From Ophiosphaerella korrae (lineage: Eukaryota; Ascomycota; Dothideomycetes; Pleosporales; Phaeosphaeriaceae), in NCBI GenBank assembly GCA_028456385.1, contig JALNQF010000064.1:146704-210703 (forward strand): a stretch of DNA of 64,000 nucleotides. Reading direction: 5' to 3'. Positions 46,386 through 57,200 of this stretch are shown piece after piece (position 1 is the stretch's first letter; each line of letters starts with the position of its first letter). Both the position numbers and the translations under genes were made by a program. The notes under the pieces are model-generated. The model saw only the letters and a list, made by a program, of their open reading frames with translations, was not told the origin of the DNA and did no database searches.

Positions 46386-48005
46386 CTAGCTATGACCCTG
46401 CTCAGGAGCCAGATTCCTTTCTACCAAGAGAATTTCACTGTCACTTTCCGCTCCCGTGCGGCGAGGCCGATAGCTTCTCTTAGCCTGCTGCAATCCCCAC
46501 GCCCATGAGCTCTTCTCTCCCCACAATCCTCCCCACATAACTAATAACACTGCCATTTGCGCCCCCAGCCCTCCCGCTACTAGCCCTGGATATATCCTCT
46601 CAGCATTCGCTTGCAGATTTGCATCGACTCCGAGTAGTACGTGCAGCGTATGCCCTACAATGCCATTCACACCATTAGACCAGCACCAGCAGCTATTAAA
46701 TGCGCCAGCATAGATAATAGCAGCAGTCAGCAAAGCGCCGCCTCCAAGCAGGAAGTCCTTAGTGCCAACGACAAAGACTTGGAACTTTCCAGTGGCAATA
46801 TGGAGTTTTTGGAGGAGCAGGGTAATTACAAAGGAGAGAAGCCACATACAACCGATTGCAACTTCGGCGATGGACCGACAACCGAAGCCAACGGTGGGGG
46901 TGTTGTAGCTGATGGCCGTGGCCACACACATAGCGATGAGGATTGGGAGGATAGAGAGGAAAAGCATGCGCACTGGGCTGGGATAGTATGGAAAGGGACG
47001 AGTGAAGAGTGATTTGCAGGGGCGGTAGATGTAGATGGCACCGGAATAGGATGAAGTACCTTGGACACTGTCCTCTGCTCTGAACATGATGAAGTGCGAT
47101 TGAGACCTAGCCGGTAGAAGGGACGTCTCTGTGAGCTCCGGGTGGCGAAGATGTCGGGTAAGCCGCTTAATTACTCGGACACTAGCTTCCGACGTGGTAA
47201 AGCGGCCAGCGAAGGTAGAGAGTAAGATGGCGGGGATAAGCCAACAGTAGAGCATTGCCAAGGCGACGCGGTTTCCTGGCCTGGACTGGCATTGTGCTCT
47301 ACTGCTCGATGCCCTAACAAATGCCGTAGTGACAGTGGTGAGATAGGTTAGAATGGCCAAGTATGTTCGCACTGATTCATGCACTGTAGCATGTCGTATG
47401 TCCGCTGCGGCTTCATTGATTGCAGAGGTGAATTCTGGGAGATGTAGCAACGGCTCCAAGATACAGATGGGAGTGTTGCTGGATCCTGCATTTAATGTTT
47501 CCAATACCCAAAAAACGGCGGCGAGGTCCTGAGGTTGTACTCGTCCTATCAAGCCGCGCTCGGCGACAATTTTTCCAGCCCATATATGCGCTGCATGCCG
47601 GACGCCTAGGGTATGTTGTAGACTTAGCATACTGTCAACAGGGTCCCCGATGAGGTGTAAGATGCTGAAGACCTTATATTTCCCACTAAGAGGTGGCATG
47701 TGCATGTTACCGATAAGCACAAGGACAGGGATTAGCCAGCCCACGATGCGGTTGGAGATCTCGTCGCCTGAGTACCAGCTGAAGCCGCGACCGCACTTGT
47801 TCACGCACGATTGCAATCTGAGGGACAGCGGGATCTTGGGATCCACCGAAACGGGGATATTGTAGAAGAAGGTCAAGTTGTCGGCCATGAGGCTCTGATT
47901 CCGAATTTCATCGCGGATAGTGGATGCGCAGCCGTCGCGGTTGATCGCAGAAGTGACGACCACGAGGAAAATGACGACAACGATGATATTTAGCTTGATA
48001 GCCAT
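46386..48005 (-). CDS. Multipass membrane protein of unknown function
   Basis: A single-exon gene of 539 residues starting at ATG 48005. An N-terminal signal-like hydrophobic segment (residues 5-20) is followed by an extracellular-type part with paired Cys (CVNKCGRGFSWYSGDEI). The first membrane span is IVGWLIPVLVLIGNMHMPPL. Further spans lie at about 245-265, 345-370, 380-400, 415-435 and 480-500. The tail is basic with acidic Ser (ESDSEILLVERN). GWLIPVLVLIGNMH and HLIGDPVDSMLSLQHTL look strongly constrained, like a fungal family of uncharacterised membrane proteins. I cannot assign a substrate. The frame is clean although RIP-decayed elements lie within 700 bases. Confidence 0.82.
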   Translation of the reverse strand: MAIKLNIIVVVIFLVVVTSAINRDGCASTIRDEIRNQSLMADNLTFFYNIPVSVDPKIPLSLRLQSCVNKCGRGFSWYSGDEISNRIVGWLIPVLVLIGNMHMPPLSGKYKVFSILHLIGDPVDSMLSLQHTLGVRHAAHIWAGKIVAERGLIGRVQPQDLAAVFWVLETLNAGSSNTPICILEPLLHLPEFTSAINEAAADIRHATVHESVRTYLAILTYLTTVTTAFVRASSSRAQCQSRPGNRVALAMLYCWLIPAILLSTFAGRFTTSEASVRVIKRLTRHLRHPELTETSLLPARSQSHFIMFRAEDSVQGTSSYSGAIYIYRPCKSLFTRPFPYYPSPVRMLFLSILPILIAMCVATAISYNTPTVGFGCRSIAEVAIGCMWLLSFVITLLLQKLHIATGKFQVFVVGTKDFLLGGGALLTAAIIYAGAFNSCWCWSNGVNGIVGHTLHVLLGVDANLQANAERIYPGLVAGGLGAQMAVLLVMWGGLWGEKSSWAWGLQQAKRSYRPRRTGAESDSEILLVERNLAPEQGHS

Positions 48006-48304
48006 CTGGGATAGTCTAGTTGAGGGGATTGTGCATTAGTAGCATGCAACCTCTAGGCTGCATGACGATATACATAATTGCGACATCGATCGTGGCTTTA
48101 CCAAGGATTTATAACGGGGCAGCACTGTGGCGCAGTGCGCACTACATGTTCTGGCCTACCGGAAGGAAGCTGGAGGAGACGTGCTGCATTGCTGGGATGT
48201 TATTCGTGGGCGTTTATTTAGCTCATGAGGGTCTAACGATACCACATGCAGTGCCTATTGGTGCCTTGCGAAATGCCGAAGTGGCATCTATAAATACCGT
48301 GGTC

Positions 48305-48440
48305 AACTGACTTCCTGCCAGGAAGTCAGTTCAAAGAGTACTATGCGCAACTGCGCAACATACTTCCTGGAAGCGCAGCGTATTTACTGGCAGTATAAAA
48401 GCCTGTATTGTGCAGAACTACGCTGCTATTCTAAATCTGG
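48305..48440 (+). mobile_element. Possible Copia LTR remnant with primer-binding-like site
   Basis: Starts with a 13-base palindrome (AACTGACTTCCTG, C, CAGGAAGTCAGTT; 48305-48331). TGGTATCAGA occurs at 48430, which is the start of the initiator-Met-tRNA complementary site used by Ty1/Copia elements. No Copia coding sequence follows and the LTR ends are not secured, so this is tentative. Confidence 0.35.
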
Positions 48441-49654
48441 TATCAGATTTTTTATATCTCTTCTTGTAGTGGAAAACAGTGCCTAGGAGAGGATCACACG
48501 ATCCTGAGATCGCCTACCGAGGTAATCGGGCACCGGATCATTAGTCTCACCGATCCTCAAGTATATAGATCTGATCGTACATAGCTTTACACTTAGACAG
48601 TAGTCTGATCAACTTCTCACTTACACAAAGATCGTTCTTCACGTTTCTATTTTCCGTCACACCTCTTGTTGTCGAGATGCGCTTGTAGACTAACTATCGG
48701 TTACGTGGCTGCTTGTAGAAAAGCGTTGCTGTCTGTGCTTGTGCGCTCTGGGGTTGGTTGGCTGCGATAAGTCGTAGGGATCGTAACACTAACCTTATGC
48801 GTCTACTAGAAATACCTTGGCGCATCGCGCCCGAGTCAACTTTCGCAGGATAAGGGACATATATCCGATGTTCTAATATGCATAGAGTAGGGTACGGGTT
48901 TATTGGCGGAGCGTATGACTTAGTTTGGCTAAGGGGTAACTGCACTAACCGATTTCTTTTTCAGCATATAATGTGATTGGCCTTCCTATGTTTTATTGTA
49001 TTGTCCGAGCTGCCCTTATCACTGAACTTTTCGGGGTATGGCCGTGGTTTTCGCGCGACGGACATCCGTATCAGGTTTCCACTCTTTTCGGCGCAATTAC
49101 CTGCCATAATAGCTACAGCTGATATCGCATCCTACCGACAAACTGCAGGCTAAATGTTTGTTGCCTTCACAATAACCCCTGTAGCGCGATTGGAAGGCTT
49201 GGTAATAATTTGAGTGTACCCTCGCCCTTTAATGGGCGAGTCGTAGTGCGGTGACTGCTTCGCACGTGGGCGCCCAAATCGGGTGGCAGTTACCCAAAAT
49301 GGGCTAATCTCCTAGAACACGCTACTCTCCTGACCGGGAGGATCAATATACCCTATTGTATCCATGTCGCATATGGAGTACAGAGACAGAGCTGTCGCAG
49401 CGTACATTGAATGCGTCGGATAATGCGGAACAATGTATTTTCTTGAGCAGCGTCAAAACATATAGAGCACTCTTCCACATCCCATGACGGTGGGCTCTTC
49501 CCAAAGCCAACTTTCTTTTAATACCCAGGCCGCGCTGTCGCGAGACTGATATGCATTCATAAGCTTTGTTTAAGGAACACATTCTTTTGTCTCTATTCCT
49601 AATTACCATACGTCGCTCTTTTTGCTCTTGCTTTACTAAACTAACCTATCAACC
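48441..49654. other. Intergenic upstream of the secreted-protein gene
   Basis: No gene is seen. The last 100 bases, with pyrimidine-rich stretches before ATG 49655, are probably promoter and 5' leader. Confidence 0.4.
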
Positions 49655-51266
49655 ATGATGGCTTTCAAGAGACTCGCAGCCGCTGCGCTCGTCCTTCAGG
49701 CCGTTTGCTCGATAACGCAAGCTTCCGAAATAAGTAGCTCGATTCAGAGCGAGAAACAATGTAGCCAGCCTGCCGTTGTTACGGTCTTTGTCGAGGAACC
49801 CCCTCGCCCCTCAGTCTCGGCTACTGCCAATCCCTCCAAACTCAAGCCAGCTCTTCCATCGTCAATACCCGCAACCAACATCAATACCACGGCAACGTAC
49901 CGACCCATCACGGCGCCCGATGTCGACTGCTCTAGACCCGAGAATTTTATTCCTTCCTCAAACATTTCTGTATACTACGGTAGCCCTGCTGTGGAAACCC
50001 GTGTTGTCGAGAATGCTACTATTGGCAGTGGAACTGGTTCTGGCTTGATCAACATGACCCTAGCCATGAATGGGTCCGCCATCGTTTTGGAGTATATCGA
50101 TTCTATTCTCAACGTCACATGCGCTGATAACAGCCTGACCGTCAACTTCAATGGCGCAGAGAGTTTTGGTGCTGCTCTATCTGCATGGACTGTTGAAGAT
50201 ACCCTACTCATGGTCACTAATCACCAAGGTGCTTGTGACACTGAGTTCGAGCGCGGTTTCTATCTGGTGGAGAAAATCTCTTCCGATCCTGCTAGTCACT
50301 CAATCACTGGCCACGCTTTCGTGAAAGAAATTGCCGACATTGCTAGTGAGTCCTTTTCATATAGACCCATGCTCATGAAAGAAATTCTAAATTTGAGAAA
50401 TAGAGACTTGTGAGATGACATTCTCCTCTATGCCTGCGGCTACCTTGTCAAAGCGCCTTGTAATCAACCCCAGTCTGCCCATCACATTCGGACACGAAAT
50501 TCTTGGCGCTACCATATACGAGCAGCAACCTTGGGTCAAGGTTGTCGCAGATGAAGCCTCCTTCCATGCAAATATCACATTCTCTGGCAAGCTGAACTAC
50601 AACTTCTGGGGTTTCAAATTGGAGGAGCTTTACTTCGATATCGACACTGCATTTGACGCAGATCTCCAAATATCCGCCTTTGTTGCCGCAGAATACAAGA
50701 ACTCGTTCAAGTATGCCCCTGCTGAACTGGAATACATCTTGGTTAATGTACCTGGCATTGTTGCACTTGGACCTGGTCTTGGGTTTTCTATTGGTCTCGA
50801 CCTCGAGACCTCCGCCGAGGTGAATGTTACTGCCGGTGCGGGTATCAGCTTACCTAATGGCAACGTCCACCTTGATTTCATTGGGGGAGCTAAGGCATCG
50901 CAATCTGGCTGGACTCCCGAATACACTAGCTTCGCAAAAATGTCCCAGCAGGCACGCGTTGGCGCCAATGTAACCGCTGATCTTGATGTTCAGCTCGCTC
51001 TCAAGTTTCTAGGCGGCCTCATTGATCTTTCCAGTGGTCTCATTGCGAGCCCTGGCTTCAATAATGAGTTCACTCTCGCAAGTGGCCAGAACATCTCTGA
51101 TAAGGAGCCCTTTGCTGTGGTACCGATCAACGAAAAGTGTGGCAATGGTGTGAACATAAAGTCAGACTTTACGTTTAGCTTAACTGGTTACATTACCAAG
51201 TTCTTTAGTAATAAGGTTGTCCAGCTCGACGTTCCAATTACGGATAAGTGCTATGACTTTAATTAA
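49655..51266 (+). CDS. Secreted DUF7029/DUF7223-like glycoprotein
   Basis: The exons are 49655-50345 and 50404-51266, and the product is 517 residues. The intron has donor GTGAGT and acceptor AATAG; splicing turns ADIA-A|AG into a continuous frame. The signal peptide is residues 1-24 (MMAFKRLAAAALVLQAVCSI). A Pro/Ser/Thr-rich linker is followed by a first domain (NMTLAMNGSAIVLEYIDSIL, NVTC) and a second beta-rich domain (FSGKLNYNFWGFKLEELYFD, VPGIVALGPGLGFSIGLDLE). This order resembles fungal proteins annotated with DUF7029 then DUF7223. Many N-x-S/T sites suggest glycosylation. The role is unknown; likely extracellular or cell wall. Either Met codon of the MM pair could be used. Confidence 0.8.
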
Positions 51267-52380
51267 AAGCGTCTATTAGCTACGCATTTCTATTCTAGGT
51301 TTATAGCCTTAAAATTAAATATCGTTTTGTAGTTAATTTCCTTATTTTACATTCACTTAAGCTGAAATATAAGAAACTATTATTTTTCGGCATCGGACGA
51401 GTCTTATTTTTGCTCGGCGTTATGCGTTTTAGAGCGGAATAAGGATAAGAATGCCTTTCACCATGCTGGCGAATGTGCTAGTGAGGATAGGAAATTCTTC
51501 ATTTCTTCTGAGGGTTGTATGGGAGTTGGACCCCGCTCACTCACTAAAGAGGATGGAGTCTTTGTCTGGTTAGGGAGTAGGGTTTCTTTTATTCTTCGGC
51601 GAGCAGAACAAACCAAGCTCTCACAACAAAAAGATTGAGATTCTTGTGTCGACGGGACACGAAACAGAGAGAGACAAACGACGCTTTAGCAACTACCGGG
51701 CGTTTGCACTACTCGGAGGTGCATGTATACATGACATTATGGACTACTAGACTAGAATAAGGAAAGGCCCTTTACCGATGTAAGGGAGTACTAAGTAAAC
51801 TTACTAACATACTCCCTCTAGCTAGCTACTTCGAAAAGATTCACTAGCTACTAGGTAACTACGCTACTTACTAAGCAGTTACCTAGTATTGTTAGATGAG
51901 CGTGCGACAATCGCCAAGCTACCAACCCCGCCGCAGCTGAAAGATCGCAGCCTCGGCCCTCACGAACAAAGGATCTCACATGCAAGGAGATAGACTACGT
52001 TAGCACGACTAATACAACAAAGAAACTAGCGCCTCAACAGAAGGGGTGCTAAGGATCTAGCCCGCCGTCGTCTCGAGAGACCCAGCCGAGACCGCCGCAG
52101 CGTAGATACATAGATAAAGCGCAGGGCTAGAGATACAAAAAAACCAATCCACTCTTTTCTCACTCGAGTTCCCACCCATTAATTTGTAACCGCAAATCTG
52201 ACAAGTATATATAGCTTCGATACCTCTCTCTTAGTTAGCTCTCTATCTACTATTCGCTTTCTTTTCAATTAACTAGTTGCTGCACCTCCTAAAGCTATCT
52301 TGCATAAAGTCTACCTTACAACTAGAGATAATTTTCTTACTTAGTGCATTATACTATAGGGTTAGTATTAGTTATATAAG
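51267..52380. other. Intergenic to the start of the terminal transposon block
   Basis: Decayed repetitive sequence with no gene and no repeat end I could fix. Confidence 0.4.
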
Positions 52381-52695
52381 TGTTACGATACCAAGCGGCA
52401 GGTAAGCCGTTGTATCGCACGCGATTAGGCCAGGCAATGCGGCGCAGCAGAACACGTGACCGTTCAGTAGTGAACGCTCTAGAGTAAACGCTCTGGAGTG
52501 AACGCTCTGGAATGAGCGCTCTAGAGCGAACGCTCTGGAGTGAGCGCTCGGGAATGAACGCTAGATAGCAAGTATATAGGAACGCCGATGGACCTTCATA
52601 GACTATCGTGTTCAATCTCTTCTTTACCTCTTATCCTAATAGAGTATTACGACCAATACTTCAATTAGATTCTTATCTACCTATTGATACTCACA
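52381..52695 (+). repeat. Probable 5' LTR of Gypsy element 3
   Basis: Starts TGTTACGATACC. A TG...CA interval could end at GATACTCACA (52695). The right end is inferred because the 3' LTR has been lost to the chromosome end. Confidence 0.5.
52473..52565 (+). repeat. 14-base tandem repeat, six full units, inside the LTR
   Basis: Units of the form AACGCTCTGGAGTG start at 52473, 52487, 52501, 52515, 52529 and 52543, with a partial seventh unit. The junction CGCTCTAGAGCG is a perfect 12-base palindrome. Confidence 0.85.
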
Positions 52696-53746
52696 TACCC
52701 CGTGATACTCTAATAAGAGCTGACCGTTAATCAAGCCAAGTAACCAACTTGTTTATTAACCTCGACCGTCTCACAGAAGCCTACTTGCCCTCGTTACCCT
52801 TACTAGTTCTAAGGTCTTAACATATTAAACACCCTTAAGATAAGCGATACGTCAATAAACATAGACGACTAGCGTGCAGGAGCGACCTATATAGCTACTT
52901 CTAAGGTCGCTAAGCTAGACCTCTACTATAGAGAATAAAACAAGCTTAAGCTATAGATCCTACAACTTAATCTCTTCTTTAAGGTAGACTAAGTTTAGGA
53001 CGAAGATAGAGCTATGCTTACATTATCCTATATAAGGGGTAAGGTAGAGAAATAGGTTACGCTATACCTTAAAAAATACCTTAATAACGACAACAGCGAC
53101 TACAACAAGATATTCGAAGAATAGATTAAGTTTAAAGATAAAGTATAATAAGCCTTTCTACTAGTAAACAAGATAGTAGTAGTAGAGCGCGCGATATAGT
53201 AGCTATAATAAAAAAAGGTAGTAGTAGACTACGCTAACAAGTTCTAAAGCTACGTAATACAAATAGAATAGAATAACAAGTTATTAATAAGGATATTTTA
53301 ATAGGAACTTAAGAGTAACGTTTAAGGCGAGCTAATACGTAGTAAAGCTACAATTAAGACGTTAGAAGACTTAATAGAAGAAGTAATCTAAGTTAATAAC
53401 TATATATATAAATATATAGTAGAAGCTAAGAATATAGAAGTACTATGTATAGAAAACAAGAAGTACTAACCTAAGTATAAGTAGTAATATAAATACAAGA
53501 ATAAGTAAGTTTAAGGTAGCTATAGACACTTTAGGCTAGACAAGATATATATTAATAATATAAACCTAGGAAAACAAGAATACTATTACTATAAGAACCC
53601 TAAGGGAGTAGAAAGCTAAAAATACTACAAGTACAGTAAAATAAAGTACCTAGTAAAGAATTACTAAGTAAAGAATAAGATTATATAATAAATTAATATA
53701 CTTAAGTAGTAAGATAAAGATAGAGAAGAAGAATAAGAAGTAATCT

Positions 53747-54207
53747 TGTAATAGGCCTCCTATCGTCAACTATAGGTACCTATCTTAGAAGGGTTAGTAG
53801 ATTGTAAGGTAATAACAAAAGTTCGTGTAGGGATCTGCAATAACTATAAACAATAGAAGATGTTTCGCAACTGTCTTGTATTAGCGTTCTATAGTTAAAG
53901 GATTGAATTGCTAATACTATCCTAACAATGCGCATTGCTACTAACTATATAGTAATAATATCTTAGCGGCTTCGTTACTTTGTATTTGCTAAGATCGCGA
54001 ATTCACGAATTTGTTACATAATAGCTTCGTAGCTTCGTGTTTACTAAGATCGCAAATTTACAAATCTATTACGTATCTATATTGTAGTTAGCTTCCTAAT
54101 TAAACTTGTTGTCCTATAGGTCGTTACCCTACTTATCCTATACTTCGTTAGTAGCTAAGCGTAGACTAATTAGTTCTATCTTAGTTTCCCTTGTTACTAC
54201 TGTAACA
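53747..54207 (-). repeat. LTR of Gypsy element 2 (3' LTR of the minus-strand element)
   Basis: Starts TGTAATAGGCCTCCTAT and ends CTGTAACA. It differs from 60355-60815 almost only by transitions. Confidence 0.92.
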
Positions 54208-57200
54208 CTATTCCCTCTTCTACGCAGTCCCTTATTTCTCTATACTAGTGCTAAGGTTATTAATCCTATTTCTTTATTAATCCTTAGTTCTTTATTACTC
54301 TCTATACTATCTTAGTTTTATTGTAACAAACTTCTCCTTATAGCTCGTATTGTTTGTAACAGGGTTAAGATATTCCTATGTCGTTGTTGTACTAAATTAG
54401 GTCTTACTTATCTTATATCTTTAAAGGATAGTAAACACTATAACGAGTATATTCTCGCTAATATCTAGTATAAGTGTGTTTCCTCTAGGGTTTTACTTAC
54501 AGAGTGTAAGTGTTTAATTTCTATATAGTCTCCTTCTACTAAGTTGTGTAAGGCGAGCTATTAATAGGGCTTAAGCGCAATTATTATTATAGCTTACTAC
54601 TACTAAGGCTAAGCGCGAGTTAACTCTTTATAAGCTAGTAGAGCTTTATTCTTGTATTAAGCGTCTTTAGAAGATAAAGGCTTATAATAACGCTAAGTCG
54701 TCTAAATAGTCTTGTGCCTTAGAGGCTAAATTAGATTTAGATAATATAGTAGAAGTTACTCTAGCTCCTATTACATTAGGCGCTCCTATCGCCTCTCTAT
54801 CTAGCGATAGTATTGTTAGTTTTCTTAACTCGCTACTAGGCGTTCTAGAGGGTTTTAACTTTAGAAGTCCTCTAGTTTCTTAGGGTAATTAAGGTTATCT
54901 TCTAGTTCCTATGTTTCTTCCTATAGTTGTCCTTTTTCGTCTATACCTATCTATTTTACTAGATAGTAGTTCCTACTATTATAGAACTAGTGTACTAGGA
55001 TTTCTTTAACTTCTTATTCTTCTTGTTCTCTATACGTATCTACTTTGTATACTAGTAGTTCTACGTTTTATAGTACTATCTTAAGTAGTACTATATAGAA
55101 GGTTAGGTGTATCTTTATTTTATTTAGTAGCTTTAATTTAAATATAACTAGCGTAACTTCTTTCTTAATTTTATATAGTCCTATCTTAACGTAGTCTAAT
55201 TTTAAGCTTAGTCTCTTGCTCTTAATGTTTTTTTACACTAACTATACTTTTTCTCCCTCTCTAAATTAGGGTCCTTCTTTATACTTCTTGTTATAGTACT
55301 TAGCTATATAATTATATAGGAATTCTGCGTCCTATCTTAGTTAATCCTATATATTCTTAAGTCTGTTAGCGAAGTTTTCTCCTCTTAGGGACTAAGATAT
55401 CTAGTTTCTTAGTGTCTAGTATATATTAGGCTTAAATCTATAGTTTACAAAGAAGAGTATTACTCTTATTACTATATTCTTTGTACTGTTATATGCTAGT
55501 TGTGCTATAAGTAGTAGTTATACCTAGTTGTTCTAGTTGTAATTAAAGTAGCATCTTAGGTATTATTCTACTATCTAATTTATACGTTCTAATTGTCTAT
55601 CTATCTATAGGTAGTATACTATTAATATTATATATTTAATTCCTAATTATACTATTATTGTTCCCTATAGTTTTAATGTAAATCTTACGTCTCTATCTAT
55701 AATAATCTTATCTAGTAGTCTATGTTAGCTAATTATAGTTCCTAGAACCTAGTATACTATAACTTCTATTCTACTTTTCTCCTTATATAGTCTAAAGTAT
55801 AAGTACTTTGTAAGTTTATCTACTATTATTAGGATTCTATCGTACTTAACTCCTAATATTAGGTCCTTAGACTTAGGTAGTTTCGTAATAAAGTCTATTG
55901 TAATAATTCCCTATAGTTATTCTAGTATCTCTATTAGTTATAGTATTCTGTATAGTATGTGTTTATTGTATTTATTTCTATAGCATTCTATATAGTCTTG
56001 TAGTACTTCTATTACTAGTTATCTTACCTTTAAGATATAATAGTCTCTTAAGAGTCTATCTAATATCTTGTTAATACCTTAGTATCTATATACTAGTAAT
56101 TCGTAGAATTATTATATAAATTCTCTTTAGATCTTTCCTAGAATGTATATTCTTCTATAGGCTTATACTAGTCCTTCTTAAGTTTCTAGTTTTTCTATTT
56201 CTTTAGATAATTCTTGCGTTATTTTCTAAATCTATTTGTCTAGCTTGCTACTCGTTCTTTTAAGTATTGCAGCTATTTTAGGTATATTTAGGACTAAATA
56301 TCCTTCTTTATTCTTAATTAGAACTATACTAGTAGTACTTACTTCTTCTTGTAAGTCTAGTCTTCTACTAAGGGCGTCTACAAATTAGTTGTCTTTCCCT
56401 TTTATATATATTATTTCTATATTAAATATTAATAGAAACTCTTACTATCTTATATAGCGTTATAATAGTTCTTTATTTATTATAAATCTTGTAAAGTTCT
56501 TATAGTCTATGTAGACCTTTGTCTAATATTTTACTCTTTATAAATATACTCTCTATTACTTAAATACTTTGTATATTACTAGTATTTCTTTATTGTAGAT
56601 TAGATAATTAAGTTCTACTAGCTTTATTTTCTTAGAAAAGTATTCGACTAAATACTCTTTATTAGTTTCTAGGTCTTCTTATATTAGTGCTATTCTATAG
56701 ACTAAGTTAGACGCGTCTATTTTTACTACTACTAGTAGGTCTAGGTTGTATATTCTAATAACTAGGTTTTCTATAAACTTTCTTTTAATTTTCTTAAATA
56801 CTTTATTACATTCTCTTATCTACTTAAATAGCGTATCCTTTTTTATAAGTCTAGTTATTAGTTCTATATCTTTTAACTATTCTATTATTAACTTTCTACA
56901 AAAGTTAGCTAACCTATAAAATTATTATACTTCTTTTAGGTTTTTTAGTATTAGCTATTCGTTAATTAATCTAATCTTCTCTAGGTTAATCTTAATTTTT
57001 CCTAGTTTAATAATAAATCTAAGGAAGTCTATTTCCTTTATATAAAATTCGCATTTTCTTATTTTTAAGAATAGTTTATTTTCTACTAGTTTCTCTAGTA
57101 CTTTGTGTACGTGTTATACGTGTTCTTCCTCTATTTCTAAAAATATAAGGATGTTATCTAGGTATACAAATATAAATACGTCTAAGTACTCTCTTAGTAC

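Noticed and set aside
48020..48310. 96-codon plus-strand open frame upstream of the membrane-protein gene
   Set aside because: No motif or splice support; it overlaps the probable promoter of the minus-strand gene and ends at the palindrome.
52473..52565. CRISPR-like spaced repeat
   Set aside because: Units are contiguous with no spacers, and the context is a fungal LTR.
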